Source: Bacteroidales bacterium M5 (GTDB lineage: Bacteria; Bacteroidota; Bacteroidia; Bacteroidales; Muribaculaceae). Taken from it: a stretch of DNA of 62,957 bases. The stretch spans positions 400 through 63,356 of the forward strand of contig LUJP01000065.1 in NCBI GenBank assembly GCA_001689535.1, in the 5' to 3' direction. The position numbers and the translations under genes are program-made. The notes beneath the pieces are model-generated. The model was not told where the DNA came from, did no database searches, and saw nothing but the letters and a program-made list of their open reading frames with translations. Below are positions 49,451-58,194 of this stretch, one piece after another. How positions within the stretch are numbered: position 1 is the first letter of the stretch; every line of letters starts with the position of its first letter.

Positions 49451-50296
49451 ATGAAATCAAAAGACGAACTGATTGACGATCTTCTCACTCTCGCGTTTGC
49501 CGAGGATGTGGGCGACGGTGACCATACCACACTTTCCACTATTCCCGCCGACGAAATGGGCGCGCAGCGACTCATAGTTAAGGAAGAAGGCATTCTTGCC
49601 GGAGTGGATATCGCACGCAAAGTTTTTGAGAAATTCGACCCCGAGCTTAAGATGACAGTGTATATTGAGGACGGGGCGCACGTGAAACCCGGCGACATCG
49701 CTTTCAAGGTGGAAGGACGCGTGCGTTCGCTGCTTCAGACAGAGCGCATAATGCTCAACATAATGCAGCGCATGAGCGGCATAGCCACTACCACGGCGCG
49801 TTATCAGAAGCGTCTGGAGGGTCTGAAGACAAAGGTGCTCGACACCCGCAAGACCACACCCGGCATGCGCATGCTTGAGAAGGAGGCCGTGCGCATAGGC
49901 GGCGGCTGCAACCACCGCATAGGTCTTTTCGACATGATACTTATCAAGGACAACCATGTGGATTTTGCCGGAGGAATACCTCAGGCCGTACAGGCAGCCA
50001 AGGATTACTGCAAGGCCAACGGCAAGAATCTCAAGATTGAAGTGGAAGTCCGCAATACCGATGAAATCAACCTGGCTCTGGCTGCCGGTGTCGACCGCAT
50101 AATGCTCGACAATTTCACCCCCGAGCGCACACGCGAGGCTGTAGAGCTCATCAACGGACGCACGGAGATAGAATCGTCCGGCGGCATAACCATAGACACA
50201 CTCCGCGCATACGGCGAGTGTGGAGTGGACTACATCTCAGTAGGAGCACTCACCCACTCCGTGAAAGGACTCGACATGAGCTTCAAAGCCTGCTGA
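49451..50296 (+). CDS. nadC: Nicotinate-nucleotide pyrophosphorylase
   Basis: A 281-residue quinolinate phosphoribosyltransferase converting quinolinate and PRPP to nicotinate mononucleotide in de novo NAD synthesis. Motifs are EDVGDGDHTTLSTIP, RTLLNxxQRMSGIAT-type (ERIMLNIMQRMSGIATTTAR), VLDTRKTTPGMRMLEKEAVRIGGG, NHRIGLFDMILIKDNH, MLDNF and the SGGI phosphate loop ESSGGITIDTLRAYGE. Complete. It shares a bidirectional promoter with rlmH; nadA and nadB are not in the window. Confidence 0.95.
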   Translation: MKSKDELIDDLLTLAFAEDVGDGDHTTLSTIPADEMGAQRLIVKEEGILAGVDIARKVFEKFDPELKMTVYIEDGAHVKPGDIAFKVEGRVRSLLQTERIMLNIMQRMSGIATTTARYQKRLEGLKTKVLDTRKTTPGMRMLEKEAVRIGGGCNHRIGLFDMILIKDNHVDFAGGIPQAVQAAKDYCKANGKNLKIEVEVRNTDEINLALAAGVDRIMLDNFTPERTREAVELINGRTEIESSGGITIDTLRAYGECGVDYISVGALTHSVKGLDMSFKAC

Positions 50297-50319
50297 AAGG
50301 ATCCATCCATCACCGAAGA

Positions 50320-51543
50320 TTATCGGAATACAATCTTAAAACGCGTAAGGCCGTCTTTCTCGTCTGTAACAAGCGAAAAGGCGGCCTTGTGACGACGCAG
50401 CACTTCCGACACAAGCATAAGTCCCAGGCCGCGGTCGGCTTTTTTGGTGCTGAAGAAAGGCGTAAACAGTCTCGCGGCATTCTCCTGACTTATGCCGGGG
50501 CCATTGTCGGCCACTGTTATGGCGCGCGCCGAGGTTGTCACCGTTATCTTTCCTCCGGGAGCGTTCCCGATACTCTCCACGGCATTTTTCACCACATTGA
50601 CCACCACTCGCTCCATAAGAATGAGGTCGGCCAGCACCTCGCTCTCCTTGCCTTCATGCTCGAAATCAATCTTTATATTCTCGCCGCACATTCCTGCCAG
50701 AAAATGCCGCAACCCTTCAATCCAGCGGTGCAGGTCAACGGCTTTGAGCTCCGGTTCGGGCAGTTTCACGATGTCGGAATATGACCTGACGAAGCTCACA
50801 AGGCTCAGACAGCGCTCGCGGCTGCTGGCCACCGCCTCTCTCACGCCTTCATCTTCCCTGTAAAGCGACTCGACGGTCTCCAGCACCGAAACCACGCTTC
50901 CGAGCGTATTGTTTACCTCATGACCCATGGTGCGCACAATCTTGTTGAACACGTTGGTTTCAGCGCTCAGCACTTCGTCCGTCAGCTGTTCCACAAGGAA
51001 ATAAGGCCGCTTGAATCCGGAGTCCATGAACCACAGGCGTGAACATCTGATCACCTGCGTTGCCCCGGGTCTTACCACCGCGGTCTCCCCTTCACGCAGT
51101 TCGCCGAGCCGCTTTGCTACTGAGGGAGAGACCAGACGGTTGAACGCATCGTTACTGCGCATCACGTTGCGACTGAAATCGCAGATGGCTATTCCCATGG
51201 GCGACGTGCGTATGAGATGCTCCAGAAAACTCTCCTGCTCGAGCGTGCGCAGGCGTTCGGCTTTCATGGTCGATATAAGTCCATTGAACAACTCAACCAC
51301 TTTGTCGGCATCTTTCTGCCCCGTCACGCGGAGCTTGGTGCTGAAATCCTGCTCCCGCAGCAGATACATTCCGTTTTCCACCGATTCCAGCGGAATCTTC
51401 ACCGAACGGTAGAGCAGAAAAAGCACGAGTGCCTGCAGGGCTATTAATGCGGCTTCCCATTTCCAGCCGGGAATCCAGCCCCACACGGCCGCCAGAGCGG
51501 CGACCGACAAGGCCAGAATTGCGAAATATGTTTTATAGCTCAC
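50320..51543 (-). CDS. Sensor histidine kinase of the efflux operon
   Basis: A 407-residue membrane histidine kinase. Two close N-terminal helices (about 6-24 and 29-45) leave almost no periplasmic loop, so sensing is probably within the membrane or the cytoplasm. A HAMP-like linker (46-100) and a PAS domain (about 105-190) follow. The phosphorylated His is 208 in RTMGHEVNNTLGSVVS, an NtrB-type H-box. ATP-binding boxes are N (VVNVVKNAVESIG, Asn320), G1 (DNGPG, 346-350) and G2 (RGLGL, 371-375). It lies 22 bases after its response regulator, at the end of the operon. Confidence 0.92.
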   Translation of the reverse strand: MSYKTYFAILALSVAALAAVWGWIPGWKWEAALIALQALVLFLLYRSVKIPLESVENGMYLLREQDFSTKLRVTGQKDADKVVELFNGLISTMKAERLRTLEQESFLEHLIRTSPMGIAICDFSRNVMRSNDAFNRLVSPSVAKRLGELREGETAVVRPGATQVIRCSRLWFMDSGFKRPYFLVEQLTDEVLSAETNVFNKIVRTMGHEVNNTLGSVVSVLETVESLYREDEGVREAVASSRERCLSLVSFVRSYSDIVKLPEPELKAVDLHRWIEGLRHFLAGMCGENIKIDFEHEGKESEVLADLILMERVVVNVVKNAVESIGNAPGGKITVTTSARAITVADNGPGISQENAARLFTPFFSTKKADRGLGLMLVSEVLRRHKAAFSLVTDEKDGLTRFKIVFR

Positions 51544-51565
51544 GTCTCTTTGAAGGTATCACGTT

Positions 51566-52114
51566 TTATTTGTAATCTGTCTTGATTCCGTATTTTTCAA
51601 TGCGTCGGTACAATGCCTGGCGGGTAATCCCGAGAAGCTCGGCGGCTTTACTCAGATTGCCGTCGCAACGGTCCACGGCTTTGGTTATCGTCTCGCGCTC
51701 GGTAGCCTCGAGGGTCGGCACCTCGGCCGCCTTCTGTTTCGCTCTGGCCGAATCATCGAGAGCCTTGCGTATCTTGGCCATGAAATCGCGGTTGCTCCAC
51801 GGTTTTGTCACGAAATCCACCGCCCCATGCTGAATGCCGTCCACGGCAAGCTTTATGGTGCCCCACGCCGTAATCAGTATCACTGGCATATCCGGCACAA
51901 GGATCCGTAGCTTCCGAAGCAACTCTATACCGTCGTCGCCGGTGGTTGTCAATGAAAGATTCATGTCAAGAATCATGAGATCAGGATGCTCTGAGCGCAC
52001 TATCGCCAGCGCGTCGGCCTCGTTTGAGGCTTCCATGCTCTCAAAGCCACCTGTCTTCAGCATCAGCCCGATCGACATGCGTATTGACCGGTCATCGTCA
52101 ACTATCAGAATCAT
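51566..52114 (-). CDS. Response regulator, receiver plus Fis-type HTH
   Basis: A 182-residue regulator. The receiver has the acidic pair in ILIVDDDRS, phospho-acceptor Asp50 (LMILDMNLS), conserved Thr82 (ILITAWGT) and Lys104 (FVTKPW). It joins a C-terminal Fis-family helix-turn-helix (about 138-176, GNLSKAAELLGITRQALYRR). The AAA+ domain that NtrC-class regulators place between these two is absent and the frame is clean, so it cannot activate sigma-54 polymerase and probably acts like RegA/ActR-type regulators. It is cotranscribed with the efflux system and kinase, so autoregulation is likely. Confidence 0.92.
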   Translation of the reverse strand: MILIVDDDRSIRMSIGLMLKTGGFESMEASNEADALAIVRSEHPDLMILDMNLSLTTTGDDGIELLRKLRILVPDMPVILITAWGTIKLAVDGIQHGAVDFVTKPWSNRDFMAKIRKALDDSARAKQKAAEVPTLEATERETITKAVDRCDGNLSKAAELLGITRQALYRRIEKYGIKTDYK

Positions 52115-52171
52115 ATTGCAAATATATCAACTATACCCATATTTTCATTAATATAACAGCGAGAGTGCGGC

Positions 52172-53644
52172 TCAGTTCTTCACAAGGCGCTCTATGTCGG
52201 CCGTTATATTGTCGCGGTGCTCATAGTCATAGAGCGTGAGCGAACGTATCTGATACCAGTAGTTCCAGAATTTGTAAAGCTCGTTGACGTACTGCCGCAT
52301 GGCCTCGTCTTTCTTGCTTTGCGAGTCATTCAGATCCAGAGTGGATATCTTGCCTATCATGTAGGTCTGCACATTGGTATCATAGCGTTTGCGGGCTATC
52401 TCGTTTGAGCGGGCGGCGATGGCAAGCTGCGACTGCTGGTTGCAGAACCGCTCCACGAGCACAAACAGGTCCTGATTGAAATTGGCCCGTTCCTGACGCA
52501 GCCGGCTTTCGGTGACACGCCGGTTGCTCTCGGCCACCTTCACGCGCCCGCGGCGCTTTCCCCAGTCGAGAAGAGGAACGGAGATGCCCACTTCCACAAG
52601 CTGATTGCCGCGCAGATTTCTGTAGCTGTCGGCTGCCTCACCGGCCGTTCCCGTGTAACCGATCTGCGCGAACAGACTTATCTGCCTGAGATTGCCTTTT
52701 GCCTTGGCTACCTCATAATCGGCTTCGAGCTGACGCCTCCGTATGTTTTTGGCGAATTTATTGTTGGTGAGCGCACGGTCGAGTGCGTCGGCATAGCTGA
52801 TTTCGGCCACCGGCACCGACGACGGCACTACCGGCACTATCTCGGTGTCCTCGTCTATGTCAAGGAACGAACGCAGTCGGAACATGTCGCTTTTAAGCGT
52901 ACTCTCGCAGTCGGTAAGCTCCGAGCGCGCGTCGAGCAAATTCAGCTCCATCTGCAGCAGGTCGTTCTGGCTTATCTGGCCCATATTGCGTTTCTCTATG
53001 GCCACGGCATAGAGTTTTTCGGCATTCGTAAGGTTCTGACGGGCTGTGACGAGATTCTCTCGGCTCAGAAGCAGCGTGAAATAATATTGCACGGCGAGCA
53101 TGGCCACCTCTTCCGTCGCGCTCAGAAAGGCGGCTTTGGCCTCGCTGTAGCGCACGGGCTCTATGCGGCTGTCCCATTTCATGGTGTTCACACCGAATAT
53201 TGGCTGCTGAAGAGTTATCGCCACAGGAATCGACATATAGCGGTTGCGGGTAGCCTCTCCGAACTGGCGAAGGAAATCGAGCGAAGACACCAGGCTGATT
53301 TTGCCTCCGGTCAGTCTCACATTCTGCGTGACCGCGAGCTGTCCTCTGGCCGTAAGATGGTTGTCCTTTACGAAGCTGTAATCGCCATCGCCGTTCATAT
53401 ACGACGAATACTGGTTGGCATAGCTTGGTGCCGTGGCGCTGAACGATACCTCCGGGAGCTGGTCGGCACGGAATGTGCGCCATTCCCAGTAGGCCGTTTT
53501 CAGCTCGTCGAGGGCCACGGCCGCATCCACGCTCTTCAGCCGCGCCATGGCTATGGCATCTTCGAGGGTCAGGGTCAATTCACCCGCCACTGCTCCGGAG
53601 AGCAGCGGCGCGGCGAATATCATGGAAGTAAGGAAGCGTCTCAT
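52172..53644 (-). CDS. TolC-family outer-membrane efflux channel
   Basis: A 490-residue outer-membrane efflux protein with an N-terminal signal peptide (MRRFLTSMIFAAPLLSGAVA). Two long coiled-coil repeats typical of TolC proteins are visible (about residues 190-240 and 400-450), with SIPVAITLQQPIFG and GISVPLLDWGKRRGRVKVAES marking the beta-barrel strands. It should form the exit duct for the pump encoded upstream. Its start overlaps the upstream permease stop by 4 bases. GC content is high, unlike the two permease genes before it. Confidence 0.9.
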   Translation of the reverse strand: MRRFLTSMIFAAPLLSGAVAGELTLTLEDAIAMARLKSVDAAVALDELKTAYWEWRTFRADQLPEVSFSATAPSYANQYSSYMNGDGDYSFVKDNHLTARGQLAVTQNVRLTGGKISLVSSLDFLRQFGEATRNRYMSIPVAITLQQPIFGVNTMKWDSRIEPVRYSEAKAAFLSATEEVAMLAVQYYFTLLLSRENLVTARQNLTNAEKLYAVAIEKRNMGQISQNDLLQMELNLLDARSELTDCESTLKSDMFRLRSFLDIDEDTEIVPVVPSSVPVAEISYADALDRALTNNKFAKNIRRRQLEADYEVAKAKGNLRQISLFAQIGYTGTAGEAADSYRNLRGNQLVEVGISVPLLDWGKRRGRVKVAESNRRVTESRLRQERANFNQDLFVLVERFCNQQSQLAIAARSNEIARKRYDTNVQTYMIGKISTLDLNDSQSKKDEAMRQYVNELYKFWNYWYQIRSLTLYDYEHRDNITADIERLVKN

Positions 53645-54879
53645 TGGTCTTTCAGTGCCTCAGCCGGATTGATATTCATGGCAACCCGCGCCGGGAAATA
53701 GATACCACATACAATCATTATCACGAGTACAATCGCCATAGTCAATGCCCCATAAGTTATATCATACCAGAAAATTTTCCTTATATAGGCCGGTACTATA
53801 TCCAATTTCAGTATGTAATAACCGGCCATAATAGCAGGAATCATACCGATAACAAGGAGAATCATACCCTCTCCCAAAAGACGTGTGAAAATATCAGACT
53901 TCGTAGCTCCGTTGACTTTTCTGACAGCAATTTCCGGTACTCGTTGTTGTGTCCTGAACCAAAAGGTGCCAAGGAATCCGAGAAATATCACAAGCAACAT
54001 AAAAGCTGCACAAACGGCGGAATTCCGAATAAAACTGTTGATTCGGAAATGCACTTTATCAGAATACTTTGTTAATTCCTTTATATCGGAAAAATAAACC
54101 CATCCACGCGACAGGTCAGCACCCGCTATAGATTCAAGAAATTCACGAGACTTCCCGGGTTTTACTCTTATTATTACCTCCCGAGGGAAAGAAAATCCAT
54201 AAATTTGTTTATAAACACTGCCTCTCCAAGAACCTTCATAATCATCCCTCTGCAATGTTTTTGCCACTGCTCCAACATGATATATCAATGAGGAATCTCC
54301 ATTGAAAACAACTGTTTTGTTTAGAAATTTCTTTGCGTCTGCCTGATCAGGAATTTCTGAAGTGTTAAAATCGCCGACTATAAGATCTCCTTTTTCAATA
54401 ACCTTTGCCAGTTCTTCTGTAGTTTTGCCATCAACAGAATGCAACCGAAATATTTTGATTACATCTGGAGTTACTTGTCTTCCATTTCCTGAATAATGAT
54501 AATAGACGGAATCCTCGGAGTACGATAGATCTCCCCTAAAATAACTCATGTTATAAGGAATAGCATTTGTTCCAACTCCTACGAGCTCAACATATGGATT
54601 ATGTCGGAGTTCAGCCATCAACATATCTATATACACCCAAGGGTTTTCGTCCTCCTCCGGATTGCTTTCCGTGTCAACTGTTTCCCTCGGAATTATCTTC
54701 ACTTGACCCACCAACACGTCATTTGTATCATATCCATAATCCTGACTCTTTATTCTTATGACAGCAGCATAAAAGGTAAATATAGCGAACAATATTAGCG
54801 CTACTACCATTATCTCTATCAGCATCCAGAGATTGCTGCGCCATTCATTGCGCATCTGAGGTAATAAAAATCTTTTCAT
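53641..54879 (-). CDS. ABC transporter permease, MacB/FtsX type (second)
   Basis: A 412-residue permease with the MacB-like layout: helix 1 at about 19-42, a periplasmic domain to about residue 285, then three helices (about 290-312, 335-358, 378-402) forming the FtsX domain, with EIAVRKVNGATKSDIFTRLLGEG in the coupling loop. It pairs with the upstream permease as a heterodimer driven by the ATPase at 56179. Its DNA is clearly AT-richer than that of the flanking channel and fusion-protein genes (hand counts of lines 54361 and 54421 give 37% and 35% GC). Substrate unknown. Confidence 0.88.
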   Translation of the reverse strand: MKRFLLPQMRNEWRSNLWMLIEIMVVALILFAIFTFYAAVIRIKSQDYGYDTNDVLVGQVKIIPRETVDTESNPEEDENPWVYIDMLMAELRHNPYVELVGVGTNAIPYNMSYFRGDLSYSEDSVYYHYSGNGRQVTPDVIKIFRLHSVDGKTTEELAKVIEKGDLIVGDFNTSEIPDQADAKKFLNKTVVFNGDSSLIYHVGAVAKTLQRDDYEGSWRGSVYKQIYGFSFPREVIIRVKPGKSREFLESIAGADLSRGWVYFSDIKELTKYSDKVHFRINSFIRNSAVCAAFMLLVIFLGFLGTFWFRTQQRVPEIAVRKVNGATKSDIFTRLLGEGMILLVIGMIPAIMAGYYILKLDIVPAYIRKIFWYDITYGALTMAIVLVIMIVCGIYFPARVAMNINPAEALKDQ

Positions 54880-54890
54880 TTCCGGTTTCT

Positions 54891-56165
54891 TTATTTATTG
54901 GTGTTAATGGCATCTACAACATTCACTCTTGAGGCCTGCCATGCCGGGACAGCCGCACTGATTATATTGAGCAGAAAGCAAACGACAAGTGCTGTAAGCA
55001 GAATGCTCCAGTTGAACATCAAAGAGAGCGCAGGTGCACCACCGTTACCTATATTCTGCATCGTATCGTAGATACCCACATAGTTGACTCCCACTATTAT
55101 CCCAAGGAGCAAACCTACAATACCTCCCGCAAGCGTAATGATGAAATTCTCGCTTATTATATCGAGGATAATGCGTGCGCGTGTGCATCCGAAGGCCCTG
55201 CGCACACCTATCTCACTTATTCTACGACGCATACGGCTATGAAGCATACTGCTGAGATTTATAGCAGGTACTAACAGCAGAATTATGAAAATAATATATC
55301 TTGATTTTTTTATACTTTCCATATCGGGGGTACCATTACCTGAAGTCAGTGCAAACGACACTGTCTCTATATCGTACGGCTGCTCATGATATATAGCTTC
55401 CCAACCGCTTTCTTCCAGCTCGGTACTGAGAGCTGCATATCTCGCCTTGACTTGGGCGCGGATGGAGCCGAAGTCGACACCGGGTTCGGCAAGTAGCGCC
55501 ACTGAGGCATTACCTCTGTACTCTTCCCAACTCATATCTCCATCATTCTGAGAGGTAGGGATAAAAACATCTCCAGATCCAAAGGTTGCGAGTGTTGAAT
55601 TATCCTTTATTACTCCAATCACCCTATAAGGTTTGAACCCATATTGAAAGGTCTCTCCTAAAGGATCGCTATCACCGAAAAGCCTATATGCTGTGGTCTC
55701 GGCAACGACTGCAACATTTTCCATGGCATCAGCTTCTTCCCGAGTATAAAACCGTCCTTTAACGAGGGTATGATTAAAAATTTTGAAGAAATCAGCATCG
55801 GCCTTACGTCCGTTTACGATAAATAGTTTTCCTGTAGGACCTTTAACATCTTCCTTTTCCGTATATTGCTGGAAATATGAGATATCAGATACACCCTCAA
55901 GGTTTTCATAAAGTTTTTTTGCTGCATTAAAACTAAGACCAGCGCATCTTATACCATCCTCATTAAGATTTTCAAGATGTATATAACACCCTATAAGCAG
56001 CCGCGGGCGGTTGGATTCGGGAGCAAAAGGCAGTACGGGAATCTGCTGGATCATCACCACAATCATTATAAGAAAGATTGTCAATGCCGTACCTATCAGC
56101 GTCACGCCGCTTATCACGGGCTGGTGCCGCAGGTCGTATAATATCTGTAATATCTTGTTTTTCAT
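54891..56165 (-). CDS. ABC transporter permease, MacB/FtsX type (first)
   Basis: A 424-residue MacB-type permease: N-terminal helix (about 17-40), large periplasmic domain (about 45-285), then three helices with the coupling loop RISEIGVRRAFGCTRARIILDIISENFII and the C-terminal ISAAVPAWQASRVNVVDAI. The motif 'PAxxAxxxxPxxAL/I' near the end is normal for FtsX proteins. It starts 13 bases after the ATPase gene and ends 11 bases before the second permease. Like the second permease it is AT-rich in its periplasmic part. Confidence 0.88.
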   Translation of the reverse strand: MKNKILQILYDLRHQPVISGVTLIGTALTIFLIMIVVMIQQIPVLPFAPESNRPRLLIGCYIHLENLNEDGIRCAGLSFNAAKKLYENLEGVSDISYFQQYTEKEDVKGPTGKLFIVNGRKADADFFKIFNHTLVKGRFYTREEADAMENVAVVAETTAYRLFGDSDPLGETFQYGFKPYRVIGVIKDNSTLATFGSGDVFIPTSQNDGDMSWEEYRGNASVALLAEPGVDFGSIRAQVKARYAALSTELEESGWEAIYHEQPYDIETVSFALTSGNGTPDMESIKKSRYIIFIILLLVPAINLSSMLHSRMRRRISEIGVRRAFGCTRARIILDIISENFIITLAGGIVGLLLGIIVGVNYVGIYDTMQNIGNGGAPALSLMFNWSILLTALVVCFLLNIISAAVPAWQASRVNVVDAINTNK

Positions 56166-56178
56166 CTGTTATGGCTGT

Positions 56179-56853
56179 TTAAGAGATTACGCGTCCGTCG
56201 AAGAAGCGAATAATGCGGTCGGTCTGTTCGGCCTGAGCCTCGTTGTGGGTCACCATCACTATGGTAATGCCGTCTTCCTTGTTCAGACGGTGGAGCAGCG
56301 TCATTACCTCAGCGCCCATTCTTGAATCGAGATTTCCCGTAGGCTCGTCGGCAAGGATTATGGAGGGCGCCCCTACAATGGCGCGGGCTATGGCCACACG
56401 CTGACACTGACCGCCGGAAAGCTGCGAGGGAAGGTGCTTGATACGATGTGACATTTCCAGACGACGGAGCACTTCCTCCACCCTCTCTCGCCGTTGCGAT
56501 ACCGAGAGGCCACTACGGTAGCCCAGCGGGAGTTCCACATTGGCCGCCACGCTCAGCGACGGAATGAGATGGAAACTCTGGAAAACGAATCCGAGGTTTT
56601 TGTTGCGGAAATGCGCAAGTTCAGTGTCGGCCATTTTGTTACAATCTGTGCCAAGAATCTTTACGGAACCGGTAGTCGGTGTGCTCAGAAGTCCTATGAT
56701 GTTGAGCAGTGTCGACTTGCCGCAGCCCGAAGGCCCCATGATGCTTACAAATTCCCCCTTCTCGACCTCGAGATTCACGTTTTCGAGAGCTGTGGTTTCC
56801 ACATCCTTTGTGCGGAAAACCTTACTGATGTTTTTGAGTTCAATGATTGCCAT
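56179..56853 (-). CDS. ABC transporter ATPase, MacB/LolD type
   Basis: A 224-residue ATPase of the MacB/LolD/FtsE class. Walker A is MGPSGCGKSTLLNII (38-52), the signature is LSGGQCQRVAIARAI, Walker B is IILADEPTGNLDS, and the switch His is in MVTHNEAQAEQ. It energises the two permeases encoded downstream. It starts 2 bases after the membrane-fusion gene stop. Gene order (fusion protein, ATPase, permease, permease, channel) defines a tripartite efflux pump. Confidence 0.94.
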   Translation of the reverse strand: MAIIELKNISKVFRTKDVETTALENVNLEVEKGEFVSIMGPSGCGKSTLLNIIGLLSTPTTGSVKILGTDCNKMADTELAHFRNKNLGFVFQSFHLIPSLSVAANVELPLGYRSGLSVSQRRERVEEVLRRLEMSHRIKHLPSQLSGGQCQRVAIARAIVGAPSIILADEPTGNLDSRMGAEVMTLLHRLNKEDGITIVMVTHNEAQAEQTDRIIRFFDGRVIS

Positions 56854-56855
56854 TA

Positions 56856-58103
56856 TTATTTAATCTTTAGTTTATCATATTGCATATATTCTTCCATATC
56901 TGTCACAACCACTTCGTCGCCGGAGGCAAGACCCTCCAGCACTTCCACATATTCGCGGTTGCTGTCGCCCAGACGCACCTTACGCTTCTTCACGGTGTTG
57001 TCGCCGGTTTTCACATAAAGTCCGTATTCACCGGGGCCCTTGAAATAAGGGCCGTTAAGTATTCTCAGCACCTTGTCCTTATAACCGTAGTTTACCGTCA
57101 GCTCAGCCCGAAGGCCTGACCGCAGACGCGAATTATGATTCTCGTCGAGCCTGACTATAAACGATACCATTCCCCCCTTGGCCTGAGGAGTGAGATTGGT
57201 CACCACACCAGCCAATTCGGTGCCGCCGATCCGTACACTCACGTCGGATCCGATGGCCACTTTGTTGCTGTTGCCTTCGGCCACCTCTCCCTCGATTTTG
57301 AAACTTGACAGGTCGGAAACCACGGCTACCTTTTCGCCTGCGGCAATCCGGCTGCCTATTTCATTGCTTATAAAAGTAAGGACGCCGTGATGAGGCGCGG
57401 GAATTCGGCCCTGGTCGAGAGTGCGACGCTGCATTGCCACATCCTTGCGGAAGCTGCTCAGATTAAGTTCCTGCGTCTTTTCGGCAGCAGCCATTCGCAG
57501 TTTCTCGTTGGCAAGCCGCTCGCGCAGCTGACGGAGCTCAAGGCGGCATGTGGCGAATGAAGTCTCTGCCTGGCGCACACGATCGCCCGTACCGGAGCCC
57601 AGACTGTCGAGCCGCCGCTCATTGTCCACTTCCACGGCCAGGCGGTTTAGCTCCATCTCCTTCACCTCCACCTGCATGGCCAGTTCGCTCAACTGTGTGC
57701 GGTTGTTGAGCTGCAGCTGTGTGAGTTCCTGCTGACGTATCTGCTGCTGGTCAATAAGTTTCTCATAGTCGGTTTCGGCCGTTTCGAGGTCAAGCTGAAT
57801 CAACGGCATACCCTCAGTCACGGTATCGCCCGGCTGGGCATACACCTTCACTATACGTGTAGTCAAGGGAGAATTGATTATCTCCTCAAATTCAGGCACC
57901 ACTTTACCGGTGGCGGCCACGGAGGTTTCCAGAGGGCCCTCCTCGGCGGTGGAAAACCGCAGATTCTTGCCGTCAACAGATTTGCCCAGCCACAAAATTA
58001 CCATTATAGCCGCAGCGATTACGCCGCCGCCAATAAGACCCGATTTCAGAATCCGGAGTCTCTGTTCCTTTCGGAGTTGCGATTTGTCTATTTGCTTGTC
58101 CAT
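56856..58103 (-). CDS. Periplasmic membrane-fusion (HlyD/MacA-like) protein
   Basis: A 415-residue adaptor protein anchored by one N-terminal helix (about 22-43, LKSGLIGGGVIAAAIMVILW) after a basic cytoplasmic start. The beta-barrel/lipoyl part (residues 55-100, ETSVAATGKVVPEFEEII and KVYAQPGDTVTEGMPLIQLD) flanks a long coiled coil (about 105-215) rich in Gln/Glu/Leu, and the second lipoyl half contains GVLTFISNEIGSRIAAGEKVAVVSDL. It bridges the permeases and TolC channel. It is the first gene of the operon, and its ATG lies only 4 bases after a consensus -7 box, suggesting a leaderless message. Confidence 0.9.
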   Translation of the reverse strand: MDKQIDKSQLRKEQRLRILKSGLIGGGVIAAAIMVILWLGKSVDGKNLRFSTAEEGPLETSVAATGKVVPEFEEIINSPLTTRIVKVYAQPGDTVTEGMPLIQLDLETAETDYEKLIDQQQIRQQELTQLQLNNRTQLSELAMQVEVKEMELNRLAVEVDNERRLDSLGSGTGDRVRQAETSFATCRLELRQLRERLANEKLRMAAAEKTQELNLSSFRKDVAMQRRTLDQGRIPAPHHGVLTFISNEIGSRIAAGEKVAVVSDLSSFKIEGEVAEGNSNKVAIGSDVSVRIGGTELAGVVTNLTPQAKGGMVSFIVRLDENHNSRLRSGLRAELTVNYGYKDKVLRILNGPYFKGPGEYGLYVKTGDNTVKKRKVRLGDSNREYVEVLEGLASGDEVVVTDMEEYMQYDKLKIK

Positions 58104-58191
58104 GCCTCAAAACTACAATTATTTTGAGGCTATGTCAATGGCGACTGATTTTCAGTCGATTACAAAAGCACTATTGTCCATTTTCGGACAA
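58104..58191 (-). promoter_or_regulatory. Dyad-rich promoter of the efflux operon
   Basis: Leftward, TTG (58136-58138), a 20-base spacer and TAGTTTTG (58108-58115) form a full promoter ending 4 bases before the ATG. Three perfect inverted repeats overlap it or lie upstream: GCCTCAAAA/TTTTGAGGC (58104-58130, covering the -7 box), CGACTGA/TCAGTCG (58142-58158) and TTGTCC/GGACAA (58174-58191). The two upstream dyads are candidate binding sites for the operon's own Fis-type regulator, and the first is placed to act as a repressor site. Confidence 0.7.
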
Positions 58192-58194
58192 GGT

